From Schistocerca nitens (Eukaryota; Arthropoda; Insecta; Orthoptera; Acrididae): 64,000 bases of DNA. The translations under genes were made by a program, and so were the position numbers. Every line of letters starts with the position of its first letter. Within the stretch, counting starts at the first letter, position 1. Below, one piece after another: positions 43,745 through 55,506 of this stretch. Location: assembly GCF_023898315.1 (NCBI RefSeq), contig NC_064615.1, forward strand, positions 731,521,450 to 731,585,449, given 5' to 3'. A model generated the notes under the pieces. It searched no databases, was not told the origin of the DNA, and was given only the letters and a program-made list of their open reading frames with translations.

Positions 43745-46361
43745 AGAACCGATTATTGTGGCCAAGATAGATACGAAGCCCACACCTACCACAACAGTAA
43801 AAGTCTATATGCCAACTAGCTCCGCAGATGATGAAGAGATTGATGAAATGTATGATGAGATAAAAGAAATTATTCAGATAGTGAAGGGAGACAAAAATTT
43901 AATAGTCATGGGTGACTGGAACCAATAGTAGGAAAAGGAAGAGAAGGAAACGTAGTAGGTGAATATGGAATGGGAGTAAGGAATGAAAGAGGAAGCCACC
44001 TGGTAGAATTTTGCACAGAGCATAACTTAATCATAGCTAACACTTGGTTCAAGAATCATAAAAGAAGGTTGTATACATGGAAGAAGCCTGGAGATACTGG
44101 AAGGTCCCAGATAGATTATATAATGGTGAGACAGAGATTCAGGAACCAAGTTTTAAATTGTAAGACATTTCCAAGGGCAGATGTGGACTCTGATCACAAC
44201 CTATTGGTTATGAACTGTAGATTAAAACTGAAGAAACTGCAGAATGGTGGGAATTTGAGGAGATGGGACCTGGATAAACTGAAAGAACCAGACGTTGTAG
44301 AGAGTTTCAGGGAGAGCATTATGGAATGATTGACAAGAACGGGGGAAAGAAATACAGTAGAAGAAGAATGGGTAGCTCTGAGGGATGAAGTAGTGAAGGC
44401 AGCAGACGATCAAGTAGGTAAAAAGCCAAGGGCTAATAGAAATCCTTGGGTAACAGAAGAGATATTGAATTTAATTGATGAAAGGAAAAAATATAGAAAT
44501 GCAGTAAATGAAGCTAGCAAAAAGGAATACAAACGTCTCAAAAATGAGATCGACAGGAAGTGCAAAATGGCTAAGCAGGGATGGCTAGAGGACAAATCTA
44601 AGGACGTAGAGGTGCATATCACTAGGGGTAAGATAGATACTGCCTACAGGAAAATTAAAGAGACCTTTGGAGAAAAGAGAACCACTTGCATGAATATCAG
44701 GAGCACAGATGGAAACCCTGTTCTAAGCAAAGAAGGGAAAGCAGAAAGGTGGAAGGAGTATATAGAGGGTCTATACAAGGGCAATGTTCTTGAGGACAAT
44801 ATTATAAAAATGTAAGAGAATGAAGATCAAGATGAAATAGGAGATTTGATACTGCGTGAAGAGTTTGACAAGAGCACTGAAAGACCTAAGTCGAAACAAG
44901 GCATCGGGAGTAGACAACATTCCATTAGAACTACTGACAGCCTTGGGAGAGCCAGTCCTGACAAAACTCTACCATTTGGTGAGCAAGATGTATGAGACAG
45001 GTGAAATACCCTCAGACTTCAAGAAGAATATAATAATTCCAGTTCCAAAGAAAGCAGGTGTTGACTGATGTGAAAATTACTGAACTATCAGTTTAATAAG
45101 CCACGGCTGCAAAATACTAACACGAATTCGTTACAGATGAAAGGAAAATCTGGTAGAAGCTGACCTTGGGAAAGACCAATTTGGATTCCGTAGAAATGTT
45201 GGAACACGTGAGGCAATAATGACTCTACGACTTATCTTAGAAAATAGATTAAGGAAAGGCAAACCTACGTTTCTAGCATTTGTAGACTTAGAGAAAGCTT
45301 TTGACAATGTTGACTGGAATACTCTCTTTCAAATTCTGAAGGTGGCAGGGGTAAAATACAGGGAGCGAAAGGCTATTTACAATGTGTACAGAAACCAGAT
45401 GGCAGTTGTAAGAGTCAAGGGGCCTGAAAGGGAAGCAATGGTTGGGAAGGGAGTGAGACAGGGTTGTAGCCTATCCCCAATCTTATTCAATCTGTATACT
45501 GAGCAAGCAGTGAAGGAAACAAAAGAAAAATTCGGAGTAGGAATTAATATCCATGAAGAAGAAATAAAAACTTTGAGGTTCGCCGATGACATTGTAATTC
45601 TGTCAGAGACAGCAAAGGACCTGGAAAAGCAGCTGAACGGAATGGACAGTGTCTTGAAAGGACAATGTAAGATGAACATAAACAAAAGCAAAATGAGAAT
45701 AATGGAATGTAGTCGAATTAAATCGGGTGATGCTGTGGGAATTAGATTAGGAAATGAGACAGTTAAAGTAGTAAATGAGTTTTGTTATTTGGGGAGCAAA
45801 ATAACTGATGATGGTCGAAGTAGAGAGGATATAAAATGAAGACTGACAGAGGCAAGAAAAGTGTTTCTGAAGAAGAGAAATTTGTTAACATCAAGTATAG
45901 ATTTAAGTGTCAGGAAGTCGTTTCCGAAAGTATTTGTATCGAGTGTAACCATGTATGGAAGTGAAACGTGGACGATAAATAGTTTGGACAAGAAGAGAGT
46001 AGAAGCTTTCGAATGTGGTCGTACAGAAGAATGCTGAAGATTAGATGGGTAGATCACATAACTAATGAGGAGGTATTGAATAGAATTGGAGAGAAGAGAA
46101 ATTTGTGGCACAACTTGACTAGAAGAAGGGATCGGTTGGTAGGGCATATTCTGAGGCATCAAGGGATCACCAATTTAGTATTGGAGGGCAGCATCGAAGG
46201 TAAAAATCGTAGAGGGACACCAAGAGATGAATACACTAAACAGATTCAGAAGGATGTGGGTTGCAGTAGGTACTAGGAGATGATGAAGCTTGCACAGGGT
46301 AGAGTAGCATGGAGAGCTGCATCAAACCAATCTCTGGACTGAAGACCACAACAACAACCAG
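43745..46361 (+). pseudogene. RTE-clade LINE, 5'-truncated
   Basis: Begins within the endonuclease (YMPTSSADDEEIDEMYDE near 43810) and has MGDWN near 43910. HNLIIANTWFKNHKRRLYTW, QIDYIMVRQRF and DVDSDHNLLVMN (Ser-Asp-His endonuclease end, 44180-44215) follow. RT shows DFKKNIIIPVPKKAGVD, LAFVDLEKAFDNVDW (45278-45322), GVRQGCSLSPILFNLY (45450-45497) and LRFADDIVILSE (45571-45606). The C-terminus reads YGSETWTINSLDKKRVEAF, and the 3' end CTGGACTGAAGACCACAACA lies at 46336-46355. Stops at 44327, 44813, 45066, 45081 and 45836 and two small shifts disable it. A better copy of the same family is at 60862-64000. Confidence 0.85.
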
Positions 46362-46364
46362 AGA

Positions 46365-46989
46365 TAAATGTGTCAAAATAAACTGCATTGTACATCACAA
46401 GCTATCCTCACCAATATTTGGCAAAATGATGCATAATATGGTTTGCTGCCAAACTGTTGATGAGAGTGAACTTTTACAAATGTAAACCAAGTTTGTTTTT
46501 CTGTAGATGTCATAAAACAGCCATGTAATTTTAAAAATGGGGTGTTTATAACATGACACCAAGAAAATTACTGCTTCCCCTGATGTGACAATGAATATCA
46601 CCCCAGCATACATAAAGCATCGACTGTAAAATAATAAATATCTTTTATTTTATATATGAAGTTCTCATGTACACCTTACAATCAATTCCTGTACATTTAT
46701 CTGCAATTACAAATTTTCCTTTGGCTTTCTTTTCATGCCTTTTATGAAAATATTTGTAAAGAGAATGTACTGAGTTTGTTTAAAGTGTAAGTAACTTATA
46801 AGAAGAAAATAAAACATAGTTTTGCATAGGGACTCAACTGAATGACCCTCAGAGTACTGTTCCATTTACTTTCCACAGCGCCAACCACCACCAGGTCTTG
46901 TACCAAAAATGCTATTTTTTGCAAATGCTTGCTCATATGCGGCTCACACTTCTGTCACTTTCAAGTTTGGCCAAGTCCTGTATATACCA
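46365..46989. other. no gene seen
   Basis: AT-rich sequence without a recognised feature. Confidence 0.5.
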
Positions 46990-47555
46990 TAAATTTGAAT
47001 GGAATTGGTGATGAGGAGTGTGCACCATCCCTTTGTCAGTCATGGGTAATGCAGATAGGAGACTTCAGTTTATTGGCAGAATACTAGGGAAATGTACAAA
47101 GGAGATTACATACAAAACACTAGTGCAACCCATCATAAAATATTGCTCAAGTGTGTGGGACCCATACCAAATAGGACTTGCAGGGGATATTGAGTGTATA
47201 TGGAGAAGGACTGGATGAATGGTCATAGGTTTGTCTGACTTGTAGGAGAGTGACACAGAGATGCTGAAAGAACTGAACTGACGGACTCCTGAAGATAGAT
47301 GGAAACTATCCCAAAAAAGTTTACCAACTCTAGGTATTTACTACAACATGCCACATACCTCTCCCATAGGGATCACAAGGATAAGATTAGATTAATTACA
47401 GCATGCACAGACATGTCTAAACAAGAATTCTTCCTGTTCTCCATACATGAATGGAATGGGAAAAACCCATAATGGCTGGTTCAGTGGGACATATCCTCCC
47501 CAATGCACTTCACTGTGGTTTTCGGAGTATAGATTTAGACCTAGGTAGCAGGCTG
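46990..47555 (+). pseudogene. Jockey-type LINE 3' end
   Basis: RILGKCTKEITYKTLVQPII and KYCSSVWDPYQIGL (47075-47180) are the conserved tail of Jockey-type ORF2. Downstream WNGKNP and a 3' end TTTCGGAGTATAGATTTAGA are typical. Frame broken. Confidence 0.7.
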
Positions 47556-48487
47556 GTGAAGGGCCAGAAGGAAGCAGCTGTTGATATTAATGCTTAATTT
47601 TCCCCTAGTACATCAGCACTGCATCGGTGCAGGGTAGTGACCACAACCCCACTCCACAGGAAGAGCGCTGGTGGCCAGCAAGACGTCAGCCAGTATTCTG
47701 GCCAGCTGGCTGCAACATACACATGCTTGGCTTTGCTGACACCTGCGGCTAGTACTTGGCATGCCACCCTGTTGTGTGAGTTGGACTGCAAACACCAGGT
47801 GTCAGTGGCATGTGAAGAAGAACGGAATTATTGTTTCAGTAGCCAGCTCTGTGCCAAACAGGTGTATCCAGGTGGCCACCGGTGTGTATCACAGAGGCAC
47901 GGATGGACTTAGTGCAGAAAGCTGGTATTGAGACTCGAAACTGTAACTGCGGCTGACTGCTCCATGTTGCCCCTCATCTGGTGGAACACCATGTCCTGGT
48001 AGAACTGCTGGGCTTTAGACGAAACTGCTATAAAATTGACAGCTATGTATATAAGATCCAGTCATGAAAACTGACAACAGCTGGGAGAGCAGTGTGCTGA
48101 CCACATGCCCCTCTGTAGCCACATCCAGTAACACTTAAGGGGTAAGGACACACAGTGGCCGGTCAATACTGTTGGACGTTTGAGGCCTGTTTGGGCAGTG
48201 TTTGTATTTTTACAAGTTATCACTGCATCTGTTATGCCACTGCACTGCTTCTAGTCACTTACTTGGCAACACCACCAAAACCCGCTGGTGGAAAAATCTC
48301 CTTGCCCACACTGCAAGAACAGTGTATTGCCACTGCACTGGCAGGTTTAACTGATTGAGCATGGCCTATCTTGCAATAATTCAATAGCTCAGATGCTGCA
48401 ACCAAAATGACAACATACTGCACTCGCCAGCTACCAGTTGCTGCTGCAGTATCCCTCCACATATTCTCACAGAATTGCCTGTACAAT
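47556..48487 (-). repeat. 3' LTR of the degraded gypsy element
   Basis: Shares with 54520-55335 the blocks CATCAGCACTGCATC, CACTCCACAG, TGCTGCAAACACCAG-like sequence, CATCTGTTATGCCA and AACACCACCAAAACCC. On the minus strand it starts TGTACAGGCAATTCTGTG at 48487. The purine-rich GGAGGAAGGGTACTG before it (minus strand, about 48515-48500) is a plausible polypurine tract. Its outer end is truncated against the Jockey-type LINE. Confidence 0.65.
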
Positions 48488-48599
48488 GATAGTGGCACTA
48501 CAGTACCCTTCCTCCATCGGAAGATGTGGCCCCTCGGGTCTTACTTAGGACCAATCTACAATAGAATATCACACACACAGTACAAATATCCATTGTAAG

Positions 48600-49369
48600 A
48601 GTGTCTGGTAGCCTCACTCACAAAGTTCAGAGACCGCACTTAGCATACAAACCTTACTTGCAAGATTTCTTCTTATGCTACTAGGTTGCTTTTTACTGCC
48701 CCACTTAATAGTCTATTAGTTCCTTTGGAACAGTCATCACATCATGCTTTTATATTTCTACATCCTGCCAGTTACATGTCTTTGGTATTTCTATTTCCAA
48801 ATGTTCGTGGCTAATTCTGTGGCCTCATATCCTCTTAAACTCTAACAATACATTTCTCATCAACACACACCATAATATTTCACAGTCATTCATTTTCACA
48901 CTCTAGCAGTCCAGTGTACTGGAATCTTAACTACTGGTGGATTGAGCCATTGCATGGCTCTCTGCCTCGGACAGATGAAGGCTGTACACAGTAGAGATAC
49001 AGCAACTGTGGCACTAGGAATCACGGTGCTCAAGGTCAAGATAATTCATCATTGACATTCCCTAAATTGCTTAACATTTTGCATCACCTGTTCTGGTGAA
49101 ATATGCCATTTTTATGCCCCTATTAATTGAATCAGGTCTGGTTTCAACATATTAGTCAGGAAGGTTAGATTCTGCTTTGGGAGTACTTCTGGCAGTTCAT
49201 CAGGCCAGTACAATTGTGGCTGTGCCCATGTTCAACTGAGTAATTCCGGTAACTGTGGCTGGTAGATGAACTGTTGGCTCCATGATGTCACATGCTGTGC
49301 CTCAGCTCCACCCGCCTTGCTTCTGTCAGTCTTGTGTGCTCGAAGCAACTCACCACTACTACCACATTA
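48600..49369 (-). other. non-coding 3' internal region of the degraded gypsy element
   Basis: Between the env-like relic and the 3' LTR. No recognisable domain. Confidence 0.4.
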
Positions 49370-50230
49370 TCCTACATGGAATAAATCCATTGTAGCACCA
49401 CTTGCTGTAAAACAAGTTTAGGTTCCACAGTGTTCCTCAGACAATCCTGCCCTCCCATTTGCCTGTAAATAGCTGCACCGCACATGCACTTGTAGCTGTT
49501 TGAATCGCCCAGGCTGGACATACTATAATCTTCTCCCTCTGATAATGCTGCCATTTCTCTTCCTCCATTACCACATTCCTGTCCCCCTCTTCAGATATCA
49601 ACAATACACCTCACTTGTGTAAACTTCCCTTTGGCTTCACATTTTGCTAGACAGAGGCAAATAGTGTAACATTTGAATGTGCGTGCTTCCTAGCTACTGG
49701 GAACCTAACCAGTGTGTTCATCTTTCCCATATCAGCACTCATCTCCACTGATGCCAAATGACAGTAAAAAGTTAAACTCTGCCTACGGAGCTCTGCTATC
49801 AATATTCCTGGTGCACTTTCTGCAACCTCAAGAAGTATTGCTCTGGTGCTAATACAAAAGGGGCTCATCTTCCCATCCAATGTCTGGTGAATAGCTTGCT
49901 GTAAGATCACCATTAACAATCGTGCATCCCTTGCACTGTCTGCTAACGGTTGTGACAACCTTCTCAAAGTGACTCTTGCATCCAACACATCTGCCTGTTC
50001 TTGGGTGATTCCCAGATCCTGATTTTCAGCATTCTCTGATGCCTTTTTATACTCCATCGCCTTGCTCATCAGCTTCCATAGCAAATGTGTGTTGTTCAAC
50101 ACTACACTCTGCATGCTCTCTATGTGCATGGTATTACACTCTACCACCAACTTGCTATCCTATGCCACTTTCTTCACCACCTCCACCATCCCATTCAACT
50201 CTCTGATGTCACTGCCATCTGCTGCTCCAT
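49370..50230 (-). pseudogene. env-like (F-type fusion protein related) relic
   Basis: Minus strand. YGAADGSDIRELNGMV (about 50240-50190) resembles the segment after the fusion peptide of insect gypsy/baculovirus F-type envelope proteins. The open part 50150-49647 (167 codons) continues with a helical region, ILQQAIHQTLDGKMSPF and LASVEMSADMGKMNTLVRFP, typical of the F1 subunit. A further Cys-containing piece (YKCMCGAAIYRQMGGQDC) is at 49554-49372. It is split by stops and frameshifts, and no intact signal peptide or C-terminal anchor was identified. In family members this protein mediates membrane fusion; this copy is a relic. Confidence 0.6.
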
Positions 50231-51269
50231 ATAGTCTCAAAATTCTCCCCCCTCAATGTCTATCCAATCCTTCCTCTTCTGCCGATGTAGCAAATGTGGC
50301 ACCACCTCCACTGCTTGCTGCATCTGTTCCCCTGCAACTTCCCATAGTCCACAGAAGCTTCCCCGAGCACATCCCTTGTCTTTGCTCCCTGTTGAAGCCC
50401 AGAAAATACCTCCTCCAGCCTTCTCACTTCATTCCAGAATTTCCATGCATTAAAAATAAAACTCAGCATCCACTGATGGCTGGTACCTACCATAAGCCTC
50501 TTTTTTGGCAAAAAGAATTTCCTCCAGGTGCTGCTGATTCTGCAGTGCCCCCACTCTGCTCCAGGGAAAGAGGTGCAACACTGCCTTGACTAGCATCCTT
50601 CCCATCCTTGCCCCTGGTCTACAGAAACCTGACAACAGGGACTATCGTCATCCTCCCTCCCCCCTTTTCCCCACTCAAAAGACTGCTGCCATTGGTAAGC
50701 ATTCACATACAAAGAAAATTAAAAGAACTGTTACTGTAACACAAAAACTTATTCCTCTACCCACAATAATTTGCACCCTAACACTTTGCACATAATACTC
50801 TAAACAGTCACCAATAAACAGTAAAAATACCTTTGTTACTTCTTTGACCTTAATGCACACGGCACTTCCTGAAAAGGTCCATTCACACTCTCACATCTAT
50901 TTTTCTGCTTCTTCATCTTTGCATCATTCTCAGGTTCTCTTCTTACTAACCCTAGGATTGACTCCAGAGCATTTCTGAATGGTCACAGGTGTCCACTGAA
51001 TGGTCACAGGTGTCCAATATACACTATTGTTGACCTTGTTGGCAACTGTAGTGTAATGTTGATTAGTGATGTAGTTTCAACCACTTGGTAAGGTCCTTGG
51101 TACCTCATGATTAATTTCTTACTCATTCCCTGTGGCATGTCAGGGCCAGATAACATTACCTACTGCCTTATTCTATAATGTGGTGAGCTCCCATGCATTT
51201 CACAGCTCCCTTCTGTTTCTCTGATACCTCTGTGTTTACCTTCTGCATTCATTTCCATACTTCTCTCAT

Positions 51270-51990
51270 CATTCTCATGACATCAGAGACCGACTCTCTG
51301 TCCTTGCCCCTCTTGCCATAATCATATCAAACAGTGACGCAAATTTTGTGCCACACACTACTCTGTACGAAGATGACCCCATATTAGAGTGGACCTCTGA
51401 ATTGTACGCAGCCATGACAGATGAGAGATACGTGTCCCATTTATTATGGTGTGAGATAAAATAGTAGTTTAACGTGCTTCCAACTGTATGATGTGCCCCT
51501 TCCGTTCTACCATTTGTTTGTAGGTGTAGGGGTCTAGTTCTCAGTTCCTTCACATGTAACAAGTGACATAATTTCTTTATCAAGTTAGACACAAAATTTG
51601 TTTCTTGATCTGTAATTATTGTCTCTGGCACCCCAAACTTAGGCATCCAGCTGTTGACCTTAGTATAACTGTTTACCAGTGCGACATAGTGATCATCTCC
51701 ACATACCAAGAAGAGTGATCCATTATTGTGAACACAAAACAGTTCCCTGCTGTAGTTCAGTTGAACAGTCCTAACATATTCACCCCAATCATTTCAAATG
51801 ACTTTTATGCTTCTGTCATACTCTGTAATGGAGTATGTTTATGACTCAAGTCTGCACACTGCAAGCAATTTCTCACATACTGGTCCAAATCTCCCTCCCT
51901 TAGTTTCCACAAATATCTCTCAACTATCCTTGACCTCCATGACCAGACAACACATGATCGTGCACCTCTCTCAGGACTTCCTCATTTTTG
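51270..51990 (-). pseudogene. integrase relic of the degraded gypsy element
   Basis: Minus strand. CVQCADLSHKHTPLQSMTEA (about 51865-51810) is the end of the zinc region. GVNMLGLFN and FVFTIMDH follow near 51780-51725 (first Asp lost, Asn in its place). The open frame 51709-51275 has FGVPETIITDQETNFVS (second Asp), RPLHLQTNGRTEGAHHTVGS (Glu) and WDTYLSSVMAAYNSEVH. A stop splits the first catalytic segment. Confidence 0.75.
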
Positions 51991-52359
51991 GCTAGCACTG
52001 CTACCCACAGACCTAACCTAATTATCCTACACAACAGACCATAAATCATGTGAATTGCGGTTGCAGTTTATATAGCTTGCAGTTGCTGTCAGATTTCTGT
52101 GTTGCTTGCTGTTCAGCAAGTCCATGACCCAGTACATGTACTATCACTACCTTTCCACTCAAAGCACACACATTTCTGTGTTTCTTCCTTGGCTTGGGCA
52201 CCACTTCAGAGTCAAACTCACTGTCTTAACTTAGTCAGACTCACTGTCTTAACTTAGCCCATCTTGTTAGTCTGCTGAATGGTCTTCCAACCCAAATAAC
52301 CATTTCAGAGTGCAATGGCTGGGGTTGGTCATTACTTTAAATGTTTTACCATAAAAGTA

Positions 52360-53700
52360 ACATCAAAAATATGTTACTCCATATATGAGTCTAGGCATCT
52401 CTTTCTGTGTGGTTGAATAGTTTTTGTGTGCTCTGTTAAGATATCTCAATGCATAAGCCACAGGACATTTCTCACTGTTGACCTTCTGACCCAGGACATA
52501 CCCCGAAGTGTGGTTAAATCCATCACAAGATAGTATCAAGTCCTTTTGAAAAACCAGAAAAATTAAAACTGGACTTCTTTTAAAACATTTTTTAACTCTT
52601 TGGACGCGCTCTGACACTCCTCTGTCCACACAAATTTTGCAACTTTTTTCAACAGCTGTGTGACTAGTGCTATATCAGCAAACCCCATCTTGAATATCCT
52701 ATGATAGTTTGAGAGTTCCAAAAATGGGTACAGTTCTTTTCTTGACTCTGGAACTGGGCAATCTTTTACCGCTTTTGGACCCTTTTTACTCCATCCTTGC
52801 TGATTAAATGTACTAAGTAACCCACACTCTCCAAATGACACTTTTCCATACTTAATTTCAGGTGTACAGCCTGCAACCTCTTAAATACCTCTCTCCACTG
52901 CGATCTATGTTTCTTGATGTCCTTTGAGAATAGAATTATATGGTCCAGCTAGATCAGCCACTGGCAAGGCATCAGTCCATATATGAGTCTAGGCATCCCT
53001 TTCTGTGAGGCTGAGAAGTTTTTGTGTGCTCTGTTAAGATATCTCAATGCATAAGCCACAGGACATTCCTCACTGTTGACCTCCTGACCCAGGACATACC
53101 CCAAAGTGTGGTTAGATCCACCACAAGATAATCCTTTTGAAAATCGAGAAAAACGAAAACTGGACTTCTTTTTAAAACATTTTTTTAACTCTTTGGACAT
53201 GTTCTGACACTCCTCTGTCCACACAAATTTTTCACCTTTTTTCAACAGCTATTTGACTAGCTGTGTTATATCAGCAAAACCCCTCTTGAATATCCTATAA
53301 CAGTTTGAGAGTTCCAAAAATGGTTATAGTTCTTTTGTCGACTCTGGAACTGGGCAATCTTTTACCACTTTTGGATCTCTTTTTACTCCACCCTTGCTGA
53401 TTAAATCCACTAAGTAACCCACACTTTCCAAATGATACTTTTCCATACTTAATGTCAGGTGTACAGCCCGCAACCTCTTAAATACCTCTCTCAACTGCAA
53501 TCTATGTTTCTTGATGTCCTTTGAGAACAGAATTATATGATCCAGATGGATTAGACACTGACAAGGCATCAGTCCCCTCAATACTCCATCCAACAATAGC
53601 TGAAACGTCACAGGAGTATTCTTCAACCTAAGTGGCATCCTCTGATACAGATAATGTCCACATGGTACAAAAAATGTCATCTTTGCTCAGTCCTCCAAAA
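52360..53700 (-). pseudogene. RT and RNase H relic with 598-bp tandem duplication
   Basis: Minus strand. The frame 53680-53324 has YLYQRMPLRLKNTPVTFQLL (fingers), then CLIHLDHIILFSKDIKKHRL where the catalytic YxDD reads LDH, and LSMEKYHLESVGYLVDLISK. RNase H start: FSKGLSCGGSNHTLGYVLGQ and CPVAYALRYLNRAHKNFSAS (53245-52949). The block 52982-53578 and the block 52384-52981 are about 90 percent alike by eye. The second lies directly downstream in reading direction, so the RT C-terminus and RNase H start occur twice. Confidence 0.75.
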
Positions 53701-54464
53701 CCATCTCTAACTGATGGTGCCCACTTTTTAAACCTATAATAGAAAAATACTGGCAATGTCCTTAGTTACTGACGGTTTCTGTGATGTGGGGTAGGGGGTA
53801 TGCATCTGTCACTGTCTTACAATCCACATGATGGTAATCACAGTAGAATGTGTAATTCTTAGAACCATCTGTAAATATCTTAGGTACAGCCACAATTTCT
53901 GCCTCTCATGGACTACTGCACTGTCCTATTATCCAATCAGTCAATTGCTTATTCATAAACTCCTCCATAATCAGTTGTACATAACATGGTATCTAATATA
54001 GCTTCCACACACTGGTGCTGCATTTCCTGTCTGAATATTGTGCTGTGTAATGGGTGTCATTGGTCCTGAGGAGAAAAACAAATCTCCAAATTCGAACACC
54101 CCTTAGATGCTTCACCTTTTTATATGTAATGCAGTCTTAACGGTGGCCTGTGGCTACTCATGATTTACACCTTCTGTGCAGCAACCAACCTCCAAATGTC
54201 CAAACTATCCACTAACATCCCCTTTTCAGCTTCACATCTTCAGTGCCAAAACTGTCTAGATTCATGGATACTATCTCCCTGCCAGCTCTCTTGCATATGT
54301 GTAAAATACTCATAAAAAAAAAAGTCAGTGAATCCAACATATTGTTCCAGCTGCTCAGTTATATGCAATATATTGACAGATAAGTCTTGCTCCACACTCA
54401 ACCAAACCGACTTTCTGGTGCTACGATAACACCTCCACTTCCGACATCAATTATAACCAATCCT
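53701..54464 (-). other. 5' internal remnant of the degraded gypsy element
   Basis: The part next to RT (53880-53750) looks like broken RT N-terminus. The remainder has no gag or protease motif that I can recognise. Confidence 0.4.
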
Positions 54465-55335
54465 TAGATGGATGGGTGGCTATGATGCCAGGATGGCAGA
54501 TGGCAGAGGGTTGAGGCAGGGTAGCAGGACAGTGAAGGCCCAGAGAGAAGTGGCTGTCAAAATTAATACATCATTTTCCACTCATACATCAGCACTGCAT
54601 CAAGTGTAGGTAGCGACCATGCCCCCACTCCACAGCAAGAGGGCCAGCGGCTGGCAAGATATCAACCAGTGTACTGGGCAGATGTCTACATCATGCAAAA
54701 ACCAACTTCGCTGACATCTGTGCTCAATGCTTGGCAGGTGATCCCATTGCATGGGTTGTGCTGCAAACACCAGGCATTTGTGATGTGCAAAGGTAGATGG
54801 GAATCTTGCTGTGGCAGCCAACTCTGCATTGAATGACTTTGTCTAGAAAGTCTCTTACGTGTGTGCGGAGGCGCGGCCATGACAGTGTCGGAAGTCCAGA
54901 GTGCAGACTTACTGCAAGAGGGTGGTACTGTAACAGACACTTGAACTCCTAACTGCCGCTAGCTGCTCCATATGGTCCCTTCACTTGGTGGAGCCACATA
55001 TCCTGGTAGAACTCCTGGGCTGGGTATGAAACTACTAAAAAGTTGACAGCTATTTATACAAGGCATCAGTGCATCTGTTATGCCAGTGCTTTGCTTCTAG
55101 TCATGTACTCAGCAACACCACCAAAACCCCTTGGTGGGGAAATTCCCCTGCCCATACTGCAAGAGCAGTGCGGTACCACTGCTATGACAAGTTTCACCAC
55201 TGAGCCTGGTTGTCTCACAATAATTGAGCAGCTTATTTGCTATAACTGAAATAACAATACTGTGCACTCATCAGCTACTAGTGGCTGTTGCAGTGTGCTT
55301 ACACATATCCTTATAGATTTGTCTGTAAAATGGAA
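54465..55335 (-). repeat. 5' LTR of the degraded gypsy element
   Basis: Aligns with 47556-48487 over most of its length with many small indels. GATGGGTGGCTATGATGCCA (54472-54491) at its low-coordinate end is also found at 33205-33224 in altered form. Confidence 0.65.
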
Positions 55336-55506
55336 GCAGCTCTATATATCAGTGAGGAGTATAACTTTTTGGGATATAATGGAATTACAGTTAAAAGTAC
55401 TAAAATCTTCTGCTGACTTGACAGTATCCCCCTCCCCGAGTCACCTCAGTAGTTGGTCAATAGCTGAGTAAAGAGGCATAGAGACATTTCCTAAAAGACT
55501 GAAATA

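Larger units (their letters stand above)
47556..55335 (-). mobile_element. degraded gypsy-type LTR element with env-like relic
   Basis: Two related terminal regions in the same orientation (47556-48487 and about 54465-55335) enclose, on the minus strand, RT/RNase H (53700-52360), integrase (51990-51270) and an env-like gene (50230-49370). The 5' LTR is the high-coordinate one. Only about 0.75 kb separates RT from that LTR, so gag and most of the protease are gone. A 598-bp tandem duplication sits in the RT/RNase H region. Domain order plus env recalls insect errantivirus-like gypsy elements. All genes are broken, so this is an old, inactive copy. Confidence 0.75.

Noticed and set aside
50062-50589. 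Plus-strand 175-codon ORF
   Set aside because: Antisense to the env-like region of the degraded gypsy element, with no domain of its own.
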